Shown: one piece after another, positions 34,401 to 42,152 of the stretch
How positions within the stretch are numbered: position 1 is the first letter of the stretch
Layout of the letters: each line of letters begins with the position of its first letter
From: Phycisphaerales bacterium
GTDB lineage: Bacteria > Planctomycetota > Phycisphaerae > Phycisphaerales > UBA1924
Assembly (NCBI GenBank): GCA_019750095.1
Contig: JAIEOW010000080.1
Coordinates: 1-53,869, forward strand
Reading direction: 5' to 3'
DNA: 53,869 nucleotides
Program-made: the position numbers and the translations under genes
The notes under the pieces: model-generated
Told to the model about the DNA's origin: nothing
What the model saw: only the letters and a program-made list of their open reading frames with translations
Databases searched by the model: none

Positions 34401-36065
34401 GTGTTCTTTCGCGGAGAAGATCGTCTGAAGCACCTTGCGACGAGCCGGGGGCATCGCTGTCAACAGCACGTCATCGGTCGGCAGATTCTCAGCCCGCAGC
34501 GTGACCTCGACCATCGCCTCGTCGGTCAGCGGCTCGATGAGCCCGGACGCCCGCAGTGTGGCGCCCGACGGGCCACGACCAGTGACTTCGACGATTTTCA
34601 GACGCGTGTCGTTGAACTCAAACACGCCGTGCATGTCGCTGAAGGGATACGGGAACTTGTGGAACGCCGCGGATCCGTTGCGAATCACGACGCGTCCATC
34701 GCGCACCTCGACGGGGGCGGGCTGACCGTTGATCGGCACAGCACGCAGGATGGTGAGCTGCGCATCAATCTCACCCGTGGGGCCGCCGAACACGCGGAGG
34801 TATCGCTTGGCACGCTCGGGCATGTACGGCAGCATGCCCACTTCTTTGGTGAGTGCAATCCGATCCGAGCGAATCTCGCAGCGGAGCGCGGCGTTGCGAT
34901 CGGTGCCGACCGTCTCCAGCCGCACCTTGGAAAGACCCGCCTGCCCCTCGATGCGCCCGGAGAGATCGGCCTTCAACCCAGCCGGCGAGAAGCCGATCGT
35001 TCCAGAAACACCTTGAAGGGCCAGGTCTCGTTCGGCACCGCGCTTGTCCGGCGGAGTTGACGCCACGGGCCCCACGGCATCGGCTGATCCGGCTGGGGTC
35101 TCCTCAGCGGGTATCAGCGCGTTCATGGAAACGTCATCAAGAACCAGATCCACGCTCACACCCGAACCCGGGTCATACCCGAGCGACGCGCTGGCGATGC
35201 GACCTTGCACCGCGAGGCGACTCCAGAGATCGCGATACGCGCTGGGAACACTCTCCGGGTACCACTGGTCGAGCTGAAAGTTATACAGCTTGATCGCCGC
35301 AGCACCCGTGGCGAGATCCACCTTGCCATCCACGATCATTCCGCCACGCGTGGCCGCGGCGGGCGTGCTTGCGTTCGATCCCCCGCCCGAACCCGATTGT
35401 CCGATCCGCAGCGCATACACCGGGCGCCCGGCCTCCACCGGCATGAAGGATCCGGACATCGGCACTTCGCGCAGGATGCTCATCGCGCCGCTTGAGGTGT
35501 GCTCGCCCAGCACCACCACACCGTCGAGTGCATCGATGCGTGGTGGAGCAGGCGCTGGCGCGCTCGGGCCGCCGGTCGGGACGGCTTGAACCGCCGAGGC
35601 GACTCTCGACATGTTGATCGTGCCGTCATCGAGCGATTGGCTGACGCGAAAGATCGGTCGATCAAGCCGCAACGCCGTGGGCCGAACGGTGCCACTGAGG
35701 ACATTGGACCAATCCAGTTCGATCACCGCGCTCTGAGCACTCAGCAGCTTGCCCGCATCTCCGGGCACCTCGGGAAGGACAAGATCGAAGGCCCTGAGGA
35801 TCAGGCGACCATCGAGATCGATGTACGCACCCGAGCCCTTCAGCTCGCACCCCGTCAGCGCCCGAAGCTGCGACGCAACCACCCACCCCACCAGTGGCGA
35901 TCGCATGAGCAGCAAACCGATCAGCACGATCGCCACCGGAATCCCCAGCAGCAGGCGCACACGCCAACGAAACCGATGCGTCGTCCAGCGTTTTTTCCTG
36001 GCAGACCCTGGCGGTGTCGCGTCGTCGGGCTTGGGCGCGTTGGGTTCTGGTGGAGTCATCAGCAT
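31485..36065 (-). CDS. Very large AsmA-like envelope protein
   Basis: A 1526-residue protein with one N-terminal membrane helix (LLLGIPVAIVLIGLLLMRSP) followed by a huge periplasmic beta-rich region. The N-terminal ELKGSGAYIDLDGRLILRAF and the C-terminal block (GKIDARLTVRGVAGDLNSRT, EGDVLRLPVMLPLIQVSNLQ, IAIVGTGTLTWPQLNLNMRF, then VSGKLAEPVVRVEPF) match the AsmA / DUF3971 pattern. Proteins of this class (AsmA, TamB, YhdP) form hydrophobic grooves that carry phospholipid between membranes. An ATG at 36065 or 36059 begins a Pro-rich cytoplasmic leader; neither has a clear ribosome site. It implies a true outer membrane. Confidence 0.82.
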   Translation of the reverse strand: MLMTPPEPNAPKPDDATPPGSARKKRWTTHRFRWRVRLLLGIPVAIVLIGLLLMRSPLVGWVVASQLRALTGCELKGSGAYIDLDGRLILRAFDLVLPEVPGDAGKLLSAQSAVIELDWSNVLSGTVRPTALRLDRPIFRVSQSLDDGTINMSRVASAVQAVPTGGPSAPAPAPPRIDALDGVVVLGEHTSSGAMSILREVPMSGSFMPVEAGRPVYALRIGQSGSGGGSNASTPAAATRGGMIVDGKVDLATGAAAIKLYNFQLDQWYPESVPSAYRDLWSRLAVQGRIASASLGYDPGSGVSVDLVLDDVSMNALIPAEETPAGSADAVGPVASTPPDKRGAERDLALQGVSGTIGFSPAGLKADLSGRIEGQAGLSKVRLETVGTDRNAALRCEIRSDRIALTKEVGMLPYMPERAKRYLRVFGGPTGEIDAQLTILRAVPINGQPAPVEVRDGRVVIRNGSAAFHKFPYPFSDMHGVFEFNDTRLKIVEVTGRGPSGATLRASGLIEPLTDEAMVEVTLRAENLPTDDVLLTAMPPARRKVLQTIFSAKEHQRLLDSGLIRLPGTLGRSDPTATLEPEFPLGGRCTVDVHILSPKGKDSPWFTTVDVAFAEAGVVPEPFPLPILVRGLKMHITDEAAEITAGQFIPVAGGTLDVSVKVLFEEDGKSVSKPDVRITGRQVPIDRTLMHALPESLRPGATPPQDPSLREASVGELLRRLNLSGALDVDARIMASEAPVPAGETPDIDYRVAVDLSQCVLTPSLYGEDPAFSIENLRGEMEITPRALRMFPLSADLIRKRPEGSEFVGPPSCASFAIKLETLLEKAGEDAGRMDGIVAISRIELTEPIERLISVFSPQAGIKLGELRKQRRPSGRLNSTLSLYRAPGPAKPTSVALTLDTASNIEVDALGGRLGVDWPEGVIGVALPGDGPESLSFEGVRARLTLDAQPCGDLTLSGPITLDTDRNTVAGPADLRAQFGGWSFESPLIEPVLKAFTGERTAERFRSLRAAGLFDATLAVRTDGPLVSGFAPAALEAELRPTSLAFERNSERIVLDQVEGGVTLRTRAGSEPAPVAGRFDGVRVRAATWSANADGTWSALAMSPASSDGVSDPERPVKLDLRLGVEAERLTPDLRALMPSAAQEAVAGLDAEFRGPLTLADAIVKADAAGGDTGQTSFSGELRFKDLAFNVGVPIEQCDGRARMDIQTKPTGAGGPSIRVDFESSEMRAAGVLVRAAQATVASSQTPGVIEAANITAQCHGGRVTARATVTLPDTPRPVAPAGAEAAPGRPRYDAQVLLAGVRLAPVLSDFAAAGATDPGPVGPPNPFTEPDPSRGKIDARLTVRGVAGDLNSRTGEGAIRISEGDVLRLPVMLPLIQVSNLQLPSKDRLSYMQSEFLIDGPAADFHQISLLSDSIAIVGTGTLTWPQLNLNMRFTSKGRARVPLLSDIFDLLRDEIVSTTVSGKLAEPVVRVEPFTGTRQMLDDLFGPSKRRTQSDIGSASEAARREMNRLNESAGVGTTQSGEP

Positions 36066-36257
36066 CCGCGCGTGCACGTCGGGCGATGGGCCCCTGGTTC
36101 CCGGTCGAGCCGCACACAAAAGCGGCTTCCGCTCATGCAGCATGATAAGCGAGACCCAGGCTCCACCTCCGCAGAGGCACCCCATCAAGCCCCCAACAAG
36201 TCAGCGGCCCGGCACATGGCCGGGCCGCTGGTCGCATTCCGATGGATCAGTTCGCGA

Positions 36258-36899
36258 TCAAGACGGGGTCGGGGCCGGATCGCCGCCACCATCACCGGGC
36301 GGGGGGGGCGGAGGTGGGGGCGAGTCGTCATCATCGTCGTCGTCATTATCGTCATCGCACCCCTCCAGCGCGTGCTGCAAGGCCTCAGCCACGCGATTGG
36401 CCGCCACATCGGCATGGCGATCCACCTGCCGCTTGCTCTGCTCGGCCGCCTTGTCCAGCCGAGCCAGCGTGAGCGGGCTCGCTCCGCGCCCGCTCAGTGT
36501 CGCCTTGCGCTGCACAAGCACGGCGTCGATGTTGCTCATCGCCAGCATCGCCGCGGCGTCGATCTCGTCCACCGCCTGCAACGCGCGATTCAGCAGATCG
36601 TCTTCGCTCGCACCCGCGTCGGCCATCGTGCAGGCGTCGTTCTTGAACGCCTCGACGAAGCTGAACATCGCCGTCTTGGCCTCGCGGCCCATCGTCCGCA
36701 TCTCCTTGATCGCGGCGTTGGCGAGACGATTCAGGAGCCGTTGGCGGCGCTCCAGCCGCTGGTCCTTTCCAGACGCGACGCTTCCGCTCGAACCCGATGG
36801 CGATGCGTGCGCCATCGGCACCGCCGAAAGCGAGACGCCCGCGCCCACCGCGGCGACCACCAGAGCAGTGCGCATCAACGATTGAAACTTCGTAGGCAT
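36258..36899 (-). CDS. Secreted helical protein with an Asp-run and polyproline tail
   Basis: A 213-residue protein with a signal peptide (FQSLMRTALVVAAVGAGVSL to AHA, cleavage near residue 31), a mostly helical, Arg/Ala/Leu-rich middle, and an extreme C-terminus. A Cys is followed by Asp/Asn runs (DDDNDDDDDDD), then eight Pro and a Gly-Asp-rich end. The ATG at 36899 has GAGGA seven bases upstream. It lies upstream of the AsmA-like gene on the same strand across 192 bases and is divergent from radA. The tail could bind calcium or link to the cell wall. No family is recognised. Confidence 0.7.
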   Translation of the reverse strand: MPTKFQSLMRTALVVAAVGAGVSLSAVPMAHASPSGSSGSVASGKDQRLERRQRLLNRLANAAIKEMRTMGREAKTAMFSFVEAFKNDACTMADAGASEDDLLNRALQAVDEIDAAAMLAMSNIDAVLVQRKATLSGRGASPLTLARLDKAAEQSKRQVDRHADVAANRVAEALQHALEGCDDDNDDDDDDDSPPPPPPPPGDGGGDPAPTPS

Positions 36900-37127
36900 T
36901 CCTTGTTCCTCGGAAAGACGCCGGGGCAGAAGCCGCATCGGTCGGGGCCTGGCCCGAACTTCCGATGGGTGCGCCGCCCCCGGTCGAGCGCGGCGCGCGT
37001 CCCGCTTTCCGATTGTCGCCGCCACGCCCATGCGTGACCGCGGCTCAGATGAGATACCTTTCACCACTGACCCGGGCCATTCCCCGGGCGCCCGCTCTCA
37101 ACGCCGCCGGTTATCGGAGCGATCCAG

Positions 37128-38546
37128 ATGGCAAAGTCTCGACAGGTCTTCCTCTGCAGATCCTGTGGCAACACGCAGACCCGCTGGATGGGCAAGTGTC
37201 CTGATTGCAACGCCTGGGATTCTCTCGAGGAGCATCGCGTTGATCGCTCCGCCGCCAAAGACCCGCAGCGCGGGCTTATCGAATCCTGGCGATCTCCCGA
37301 CGAAGACCCCGCCAATCCCGACGCACCTTCAAACCAGGCGCGTCCGATCACCGAAGCCGTCGGTGCCGGCGGCACGCCCAATCGGCTGACCACCGGAATC
37401 CCCGAACTCGATCGCGTGCTTGGCGGCGGGCTCGTCCCCGGATCGGTGGTGCTCGTCGGCGGCGATCCGGGCATTGGCAAAAGCACGCTCATGCTGCAGG
37501 CCGCAGGACGGATGGCCAGCGACAAGCTCGGCGTGCTGTACGTCTCCAGCGAAGAGTCCGCCGAGCAGGTCCGCATGCGTGCCGCCCGCCTGGGCGTGGC
37601 CGACTCGCCAGCCCTGTTCGTGCTCAGCGACACCAACCTTGCCCGCATTGTCGAGCAGGCCCGCCGCGTGCAACCGGGCGTGCTGGTGATCGACTCGGTG
37701 CAGATGGTCTACAAGGCCGACCTTGATGCCGCGCCGGGATCGATCACCCAGCTTCGGCGCTGCTGTGCGGAACTGGTCTATCTCGCCAAGGTCTCCGGCG
37801 TCGCCGTGGTACTGGTGGGGCATGTCACCAAAGACGGCCAGCTTGCCGGGCCGCGATTGCTGGAACACCTCGTCGACGCCGTGCTGTACTTTGAGGGCGA
37901 TCGCTACCACGCCCATCGCGTGCTGCGCGGCGTCAAAAACCGATTCGGCACCACGCTGGAAATCGGCATCTTTGAGATGACCGGCTCGGGCCTGCGCGAT
38001 CTGCCCGGCGGGGCCGGTGCGGCACTGCTCGATCACGCCGGAGCCGCCAAGGTCGGCGCGGTCGTCTGCCCAGTCCTCACCGGCACGCGTTGCATGCTCG
38101 TTGAGATCCAAGCCCTGACCGCGACCGGGTTTCTCGGCTCGGCCAAACGCAAGAGCTCGGGGCTTGATCCCAATCGACTTGCCATGATCATCGCCGTGCT
38201 CGAACAGCACGCCGAGCTGCGGCTGGCCGACCGCGACGTCTTCGCCTCCAGCGTCGGCGGCATCCGCGTTGCCGAACCCGCCAGCGACCTTGCCCTGCTG
38301 CTGGCGATCGCTGGCGCACACTTTCGCAGGGCTCTCGCCCCAGCCACCGCCGTCGTGGGCGAAGTCGGCCTGGGCGGCGAGATCCGCATGGTCACGCAGC
38401 TTGAGCAACGCATCCACGAGTCCGCGCGGCTTGGATACAAGCATCTGATCGTCCCCAAGTCCCCAAAGCGCACATGGACCGCGCCCAAAGGCGTGAGCAT
38501 CGCCGAGTGCGCCACGATCGGCCAAGCCATCGAAGAACTCGGCTGA
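37128..38546 (+). CDS. radA: DNA repair protein RadA (Sms)
   Basis: A 472-residue protein, the usual length, that drives branch migration in recombinational repair. An N-terminal four-Cys zinc finger (CRSCGNTQTRWMGKCPDC, residues 10-27) is followed by a RecA-like ATPase with Walker A GGDPGIGKST (111-120), Walker B VLVIDSVQ and the RadA-specific KNRFG (270-274). A C-terminal Lon-protease-like domain lacks the catalytic Ser/Lys pair, as expected. GGAG lies seven bases before the ATG. It converges on the repeat-flanked R-M module. Confidence 0.97.
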   Translation: MAKSRQVFLCRSCGNTQTRWMGKCPDCNAWDSLEEHRVDRSAAKDPQRGLIESWRSPDEDPANPDAPSNQARPITEAVGAGGTPNRLTTGIPELDRVLGGGLVPGSVVLVGGDPGIGKSTLMLQAAGRMASDKLGVLYVSSEESAEQVRMRAARLGVADSPALFVLSDTNLARIVEQARRVQPGVLVIDSVQMVYKADLDAAPGSITQLRRCCAELVYLAKVSGVAVVLVGHVTKDGQLAGPRLLEHLVDAVLYFEGDRYHAHRVLRGVKNRFGTTLEIGIFEMTGSGLRDLPGGAGAALLDHAGAAKVGAVVCPVLTGTRCMLVEIQALTATGFLGSAKRKSSGLDPNRLAMIIAVLEQHAELRLADRDVFASSVGGIRVAEPASDLALLLAIAGAHFRRALAPATAVVGEVGLGGEIRMVTQLEQRIHESARLGYKHLIVPKSPKRTWTAPKGVSIAECATIGQAIEELG

Positions 38547-38598
38547 TCCGAGGCCCGGGGCGCAAGCCCTGGCATTGCAATGTTCAGAGTTTCGCTTA

Positions 38599-38625
38599 CC
38601 GCTCCCGCGGCAACGGATTCTCCGG
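38599..38625 (+). repeat. Left copy of the 27-bp direct repeat bounding the R-M module
   Basis: The sequence CCGCTCCCGCGGCAACGGAT plus TCTCCGG matches 40936-40962 at 26 of 27 positions; the single difference is G38607 against T40944. Read on the minus strand it encodes PENPLPRER, and the next codon (TTA at 38596-38598 on the plus strand) is a TAA stop, exactly as expected for the original end of the thioesterase gene. It lies 52 bases after the radA stop. Confidence 0.9.
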
Positions 38626-38690
38626 TAGACGGCTGATGGCGCGAACACGGGGGGACTCACGGATCGTGCCGCCTGCCTTCTGAGGGATCG

Positions 38691-38702
38691 GATACTCTTT
38701 GG
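38691..38702 (+). promoter_or_regulatory. Candidate -10 element directly before a leaderless methyltransferase start
   Basis: GATACT at 38691-38696 resembles a -10 hexamer and ends six bases before the ATG at 38703. Transcription would begin at or next to the start codon. There is no Shine-Dalgarno sequence in this interval, so a leaderless message is plausible. The -35 region is not convincing. Confidence 0.35.
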
Positions 38703-39758
38703 ATGATGCGAGCGATTGACCTTTTCTCCGGTCCTGGCGGGCTAACCCTCGGCATGAAGGCGGCGGGGGTGGAACCCCTCATCGCGGTAGAGAAGCGCCC
38801 GGAGGCGGTGGAGACGTACAAGAAACACACCCCGGACGCCGAGCACCATTGCGGCGATATCCGGGAGGTGGACTTCAAGCGGTTCCGGGGAGCGGCGCGG
38901 CTTGTCTACGGCGGGCCACCATGCCAACCGTTCTCCACGGGTGGGCTTCGCAAGGGGTCGAAAGACTCGCGGGACATGCTCCCCGCGTTCCTCGCGGCGA
39001 TTGAGACGGTCAAGCCCGAAGCGGTGCTCATGGAGAACGTGCCGGGGCTAGCGGTGGCATCCCGAATCCACTACCTCCACGGGGTACTAGACAGCCTTTG
39101 GAAACTCGGGTTCGTACCGGCTTGGCGCGTGCTCACCGCTTCACACTACGGAGTACCCCAGAATCGGAGGAGGCTATTCGTTGTCGGATTGAAGGGCCGC
39201 GAGTTCTGGTTTCCGAAGCCGACTCACGGCCCGGACGGGGACAAGCCGCTAGTCCCGGCCTCCTCAGTGGTGAAGTTGAAGAAGCCGCTCGGGGAGCCTC
39301 CCGATTGCCCCGTGGTGTATGCGAAGTACCCCGACCTTCGGCCAAGCCCCTACGCGGGCCAGATATACAACGGAGGCGGACGGCCCATCGACCTATCGAA
39401 GCCGTGTCACACCATCCTCGCCTCTGCTGGTGGCTACAAGACGCATTGGGTGGACACGGAGAACGTCGCGCCGAAGTACCACGAGCATCTACGCAAGGGC
39501 GGCGCACCGTGGGAGGGCACTGTCCCCGGCGCACGTCGGCTCACCGTGGAGGAATCGGCGCTCCTCCAGACGTTCCCGAAGTGGTTGACGTTCGCGGGGA
39601 AGCGGAGCGCTCAATACACGCAAGTCGGAGACGCGGTTCCGCCGATGCTGGCGGAGCACATGGCGCGGGCAATCGTTGCCCAGATGGAGGGGCAATCGCC
39701 CGATGAATCCACGCATCTTGCGCCTGTGGCATCGTCTGAACTTCTCTGGCAAGCGTGA
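38703..39758 (+). CDS. DNA (cytosine-5) methyltransferase of the repeat-flanked R-M module
   Basis: A 351-residue C5-methyltransferase. Motifs in order are I DLFSGPGGLTLG (~6-17), IV GGPPCQPFSTGG with the catalytic Cys ~74, VI MENVPGL (~110-116), VIII QNRRRLFVVG (~153-162), and X QVGDAVPPMLAEHMA near the C-terminus, with a target-recognition region between. It would methylate the site cut by the downstream enzyme to protect host DNA. No ribosome site precedes the ATG. The protein is clearly different from the other methyltransferase in the window, so the two systems are independent acquisitions. The endonuclease gene begins just after or within its 3' end. Confidence 0.95.
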   Translation: MMRAIDLFSGPGGLTLGMKAAGVEPLIAVEKRPEAVETYKKHTPDAEHHCGDIREVDFKRFRGAARLVYGGPPCQPFSTGGLRKGSKDSRDMLPAFLAAIETVKPEAVLMENVPGLAVASRIHYLHGVLDSLWKLGFVPAWRVLTASHYGVPQNRRRLFVVGLKGREFWFPKPTHGPDGDKPLVPASSVVKLKKPLGEPPDCPVVYAKYPDLRPSPYAGQIYNGGGRPIDLSKPCHTILASAGGYKTHWVDTENVAPKYHEHLRKGGAPWEGTVPGARRLTVEESALLQTFPKWLTFAGKRSAQYTQVGDAVPPMLAEHMARAIVAQMEGQSPDESTHLAPVASSELLWQA

Positions 39759-39762
39759 AGTC

Positions 39763-40824
39763 ATGGCGAGAAACGAGACGGTAGAAAACGCGGTGCAACT
39801 CGCGCTCAAAAGAGTGGACAGATTCATTTCAAACGCGAAGCTCTCCGCGCTCCCTTCCGCCAACGCACGGAGGACTTGCGACGCGCAACTAGCGAGAAGC
39901 GCGAGCGTTCGGCTCGGCTCCCTCTTCCTCGCGTGCTACGCGGTGGTCGATCCCGACTGGGATTGTGAGGGCGTCCCGACCGGCATCCGTGGGCAGTTCG
40001 GAGACAAACTCTTCTCCGAGCAACTCACCCAACGGAGCGTAACGCTCCACGATGCAATCACCGCCTTCGGCGAGAATCTCGGGTGGAAGGGGAACGTCGC
40101 GAATGTCCGACTCTCGAACGATCCGCGATTCGCGGACTTCTGCGCGATGCTGGCGAAGTCGGACGCGAAGGAACGCGCCCTCATTCTGGACTACCTCGCG
40201 GCCAAGTTCGCGGAGTCCCGCCGCGAGGTGAAGCCGCTTCCGCCCGTCGCGGATAACGTGCTCACGTTCGCTCGGGCGAAGCAACTCTTCACGGCGCTTC
40301 TCTCCCTCTCCTCTGACGGCCACGTCCAACAGTTCGTGATTGCCGCAATGCTCACGATCCACCGCAAGCGCTACGCGATGGAAGTTCACACCCACCACCC
40401 CCACGCGGCGGACAAGTACGATGAGACGGCGGGCGATATCGAAGAGTTCCACGAAGGGCGGCTCATCCGCGCCTACGAAGTCACCGTCCGCCCCGACTGG
40501 AAGAATCGACTCTCCGCATTCCGGGCGAAGATGGATCACCACGGACTCGCAAAGTACGTCATCATCGCGGGCGGAGTGAACGCCGATGAGGAACTCGCCG
40601 AACCGGCGCGGCTCCTCACGTTCCTGAAGCCCACGGGCCGCGATATCGCGGTGGTGGACATTCACGACGTTTCGATGGTCATGGCGGCGGAACTCACCGC
40701 GTCCGAACTCCGCGAGGTGGTGAATCTCGCCTTCGACTTCCTCTGTCAACGCGAGTTGTGCGGGCGAGCCGAGTTCCAAGAGGCTTACCTCGCGGTGGTG
40801 GACAAGTGGCTTGACCATCGGTAG
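39763..40824 (+). CDS. Probable type II restriction endonuclease
   Basis: A 353-residue protein with no family I can name confidently. Its place directly after a C5-methyltransferase, in a two-gene repeat-bounded unit, is the main argument for a restriction enzyme. A candidate PD-(D/E)XK-like core is GDIEEFHEG then IRAYEVTVRPDW (residues ~224-246), with Asp225, Glu239 and Thr where Lys is usual. A SacI-like relation is possible but unverified. The ATG at 39763 follows the methyltransferase stop by four bases but lacks a ribosome site. An ATG at 39703, inside the methyltransferase gene and behind GGAGG, would add 20 residues. Confidence 0.65.
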   Translation: MARNETVENAVQLALKRVDRFISNAKLSALPSANARRTCDAQLARSASVRLGSLFLACYAVVDPDWDCEGVPTGIRGQFGDKLFSEQLTQRSVTLHDAITAFGENLGWKGNVANVRLSNDPRFADFCAMLAKSDAKERALILDYLAAKFAESRREVKPLPPVADNVLTFARAKQLFTALLSLSSDGHVQQFVIAAMLTIHRKRYAMEVHTHHPHAADKYDETAGDIEEFHEGRLIRAYEVTVRPDWKNRLSAFRAKMDHHGLAKYVIIAGGVNADEELAEPARLLTFLKPTGRDIAVVDIHDVSMVMAAELTASELREVVNLAFDFLCQRELCGRAEFQEAYLAVVDKWLDHR

Positions 40825-40893
40825 CAGCCAAGAATCGTTTCTATCAGTCCTGCGATCGAAACGTGACGCCCGCGCCAACACCAAAGTGGTGTA

Positions 40894-41472
40894 CTACTCG
40901 CCTTGTCGGTGAAAAATAGATTCCCCCCGACTCCCCCGCTCCCTCGGCAACGGATTCTCCGGCACAAGCCAATCCGGCAACCCCGCCGGCCGACCCTCGC
41001 GATCCACACACGCAAGCAGCGACTGGCCCGTGACCAGCACCTCGCCCGGCGTCCGCCGCTGCACGAGCGCGCCGATGGTGCCGGTGCTGACATTCGCGCG
41101 TTCGCCGATGACTCCCCCACTGCTGCCCGGCTCGCTTGCCCGCACCACCTCATACTCATGGCGAATCTTCACCCGTGATCCGCCGATCACCCGAGTCCGC
41201 ACCTCGACGAAGTCGTCGTAATACGCCGGTCGCTTGTACGACACTTCCAGCTTCACGATCACCAGAAATACGCCCGCCGCCTCTAGATCGGCGTAGCTCA
41301 CGCCGCTATCGCGTAACAGTTCCGTGCGCCCCATCTCCAGCCACGGGATAAACGCGGCGTGGTGGGCGACGCCCATCGGATCGCACTCGCAATATCGCAC
41401 GCGCACCCGCAGCGACCCCGCCGAGGCGGGGCGCGCCATGGGCCTCGGAACTGGTCCCGGCGTCTGGTCCAT
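40894..41472 (-). CDS. Acyl-CoA thioesterase (hotdog fold, YbgC-like) with a replaced C-terminus
   Basis: A 192-residue hotdog-fold thioesterase. The family core is visible as VRVRYCECDPMGVAHHAAFIPWLEMGRTEL, containing the catalytic-site Asp and the VxHxxYxxW-like motif, and later SYKRPAYYDDFVEVRTRVI. Such enzymes hydrolyse acyl-CoA or acyl-ACP esters in the cytoplasm. The last coding repeat PENPLPRER is now followed by GSRGESIFHRQGE before a TAG. The displaced copy at 38599 shows that the protein formerly ended after PENPLPRER, so these 13 residues come from the inserted R-M module. The start at 41472 lies 39 bases from the divergent GNAT gene. Confidence 0.85.
   Translation of the reverse strand: MDQTPGPVPRPMARPASAGSLRVRVRYCECDPMGVAHHAAFIPWLEMGRTELLRDSGVSYADLEAAGVFLVIVKLEVSYKRPAYYDDFVEVRTRVIGGSRVKIRHEYEVVRASEPGSSGGVIGERANVSTGTIGALVQRRTPGEVLVTGQSLLACVDREGRPAGLPDWLVPENPLPRERGSRGESIFHRQGE
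40936..40962 (+). repeat. Right copy of the 27-bp direct repeat
   Basis: This is the partner of 38599-38625 (26/27 identical), lying in the 3' coding region of the thioesterase gene. Read on the minus strand it encodes PENPLPRER in frame. Sequence between it and the gene's present stop at 40894 belongs to the inserted module. Confidence 0.9.
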
Positions 41473-41511
41473 CGCCGAACCGTAGTGCCGCAAACGTATA
41501 GAATCCCGGCC

Positions 41512-42135
41512 ATGTCCGACGCGGCACGCACATTCGACAAGCAGCTCTCTGACAAGGTGCGATGCCGCCCTCTGGACGCCGATGATTCGCTCGCGCACAT
41601 CACTTATCTGCTTCATCGCGCGTACAAGCAGCACGCCGAGCGCGGCATCAAGGCCCTCGCCGCGTTTCAGCCCGAGGAAGTGACCCGCAAGCGCATCTCC
41701 GGCGGCGAGTGCTACGTCGCGCTCTACATGGGCAAGATCGTCGGGACGATCCTTTTCAAGAACGCTCAGCAGACGGCCGCCGCCGGCGTTGGCGGATCGA
41801 TCACGATCCCGTTCTTCCAGCGCGGCGACGTCGCCAGCTTCTCTCAGCTCGCCGTCGAGCCCGAGTATCAGGGCCATGGCATCGGCTCGCGGCTGATCGC
41901 CATCGCCGAGCGCCGCGCCGCCGAGACCGGCGCGAAAGAGCTGGGCCTCTCCACGCCCGAACCCGCGACCTGGCTCGTCGAGATGTACCAGCGCTACGGC
42001 TACCGCATCGTCGACAAAGTCCACTGGAACGAGACCAACTACGTCTCGGCCATCATGTCCAAAGCCATCACGCCCGCGATCGTCGTGAATGGCCAGCACC
42101 ACCCCGCCGAAGGCGCACGCCACACTCCTGCCTGA
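41512..42135 (+). CDS. GNAT-family N-acetyltransferase
   Basis: A 207-residue acetyltransferase that would use acetyl-CoA to modify an amine. The acetyl-CoA loop is QLAVEPEYQGHGIGSRLIAI, with the Q/RxxGxG/A motif as QGHGIG, followed by the family end strand MYQRYGYRIVDKVHW. The substrate is unknown. The ATG at 41512 lacks a ribosome site; TATAGA at 41497-41502 could be a -10 box nine bases upstream, giving an almost leaderless message. It diverges from the thioesterase across 39 bases and is followed after 17 bases by a TPR protein gene. Confidence 0.88.
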   Translation: MSDAARTFDKQLSDKVRCRPLDADDSLAHITYLLHRAYKQHAERGIKALAAFQPEEVTRKRISGGECYVALYMGKIVGTILFKNAQQTAAAGVGGSITIPFFQRGDVASFSQLAVEPEYQGHGIGSRLIAIAERRAAETGAKELGLSTPEPATWLVEMYQRYGYRIVDKVHWNETNYVSAIMSKAITPAIVVNGQHHPAEGARHTPA

Positions 42136-42152
42136 TCACCCTGATCGATCGC

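Larger units (their letters stand above)
38599..40935. mobile_element. Repeat-bounded type II restriction-modification insertion
   Basis: A 2.3-kb unit with one repeat copy holds only a C5-methyltransferase and a probable endonuclease gene and lies between two direct copies of the 3' end of the thioesterase gene. The right copy is fused to the gene body; the left copy retains the ancestral stop codon. There is no integrase or transposase. The duplication length (27 bp) suits a site-specific recombination core or homologous repair rather than a standard short transposon duplication. The gene was kept functional by exchanging its last codons, much as elements do at tRNA 3' ends. Confidence 0.75.

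Noticed and set aside
40836-40863. CGTTTC/GAAACG inverted repeat after the endonuclease gene as a terminator
   Set aside because: The stem is only six base pairs with a 16-base loop and no T-run.
41359-41511. Upstream extension of the GNAT gene
   Set aside because: The open frame continues upstream but overlaps the thioesterase start and codes for Arg-rich sequence without family character.
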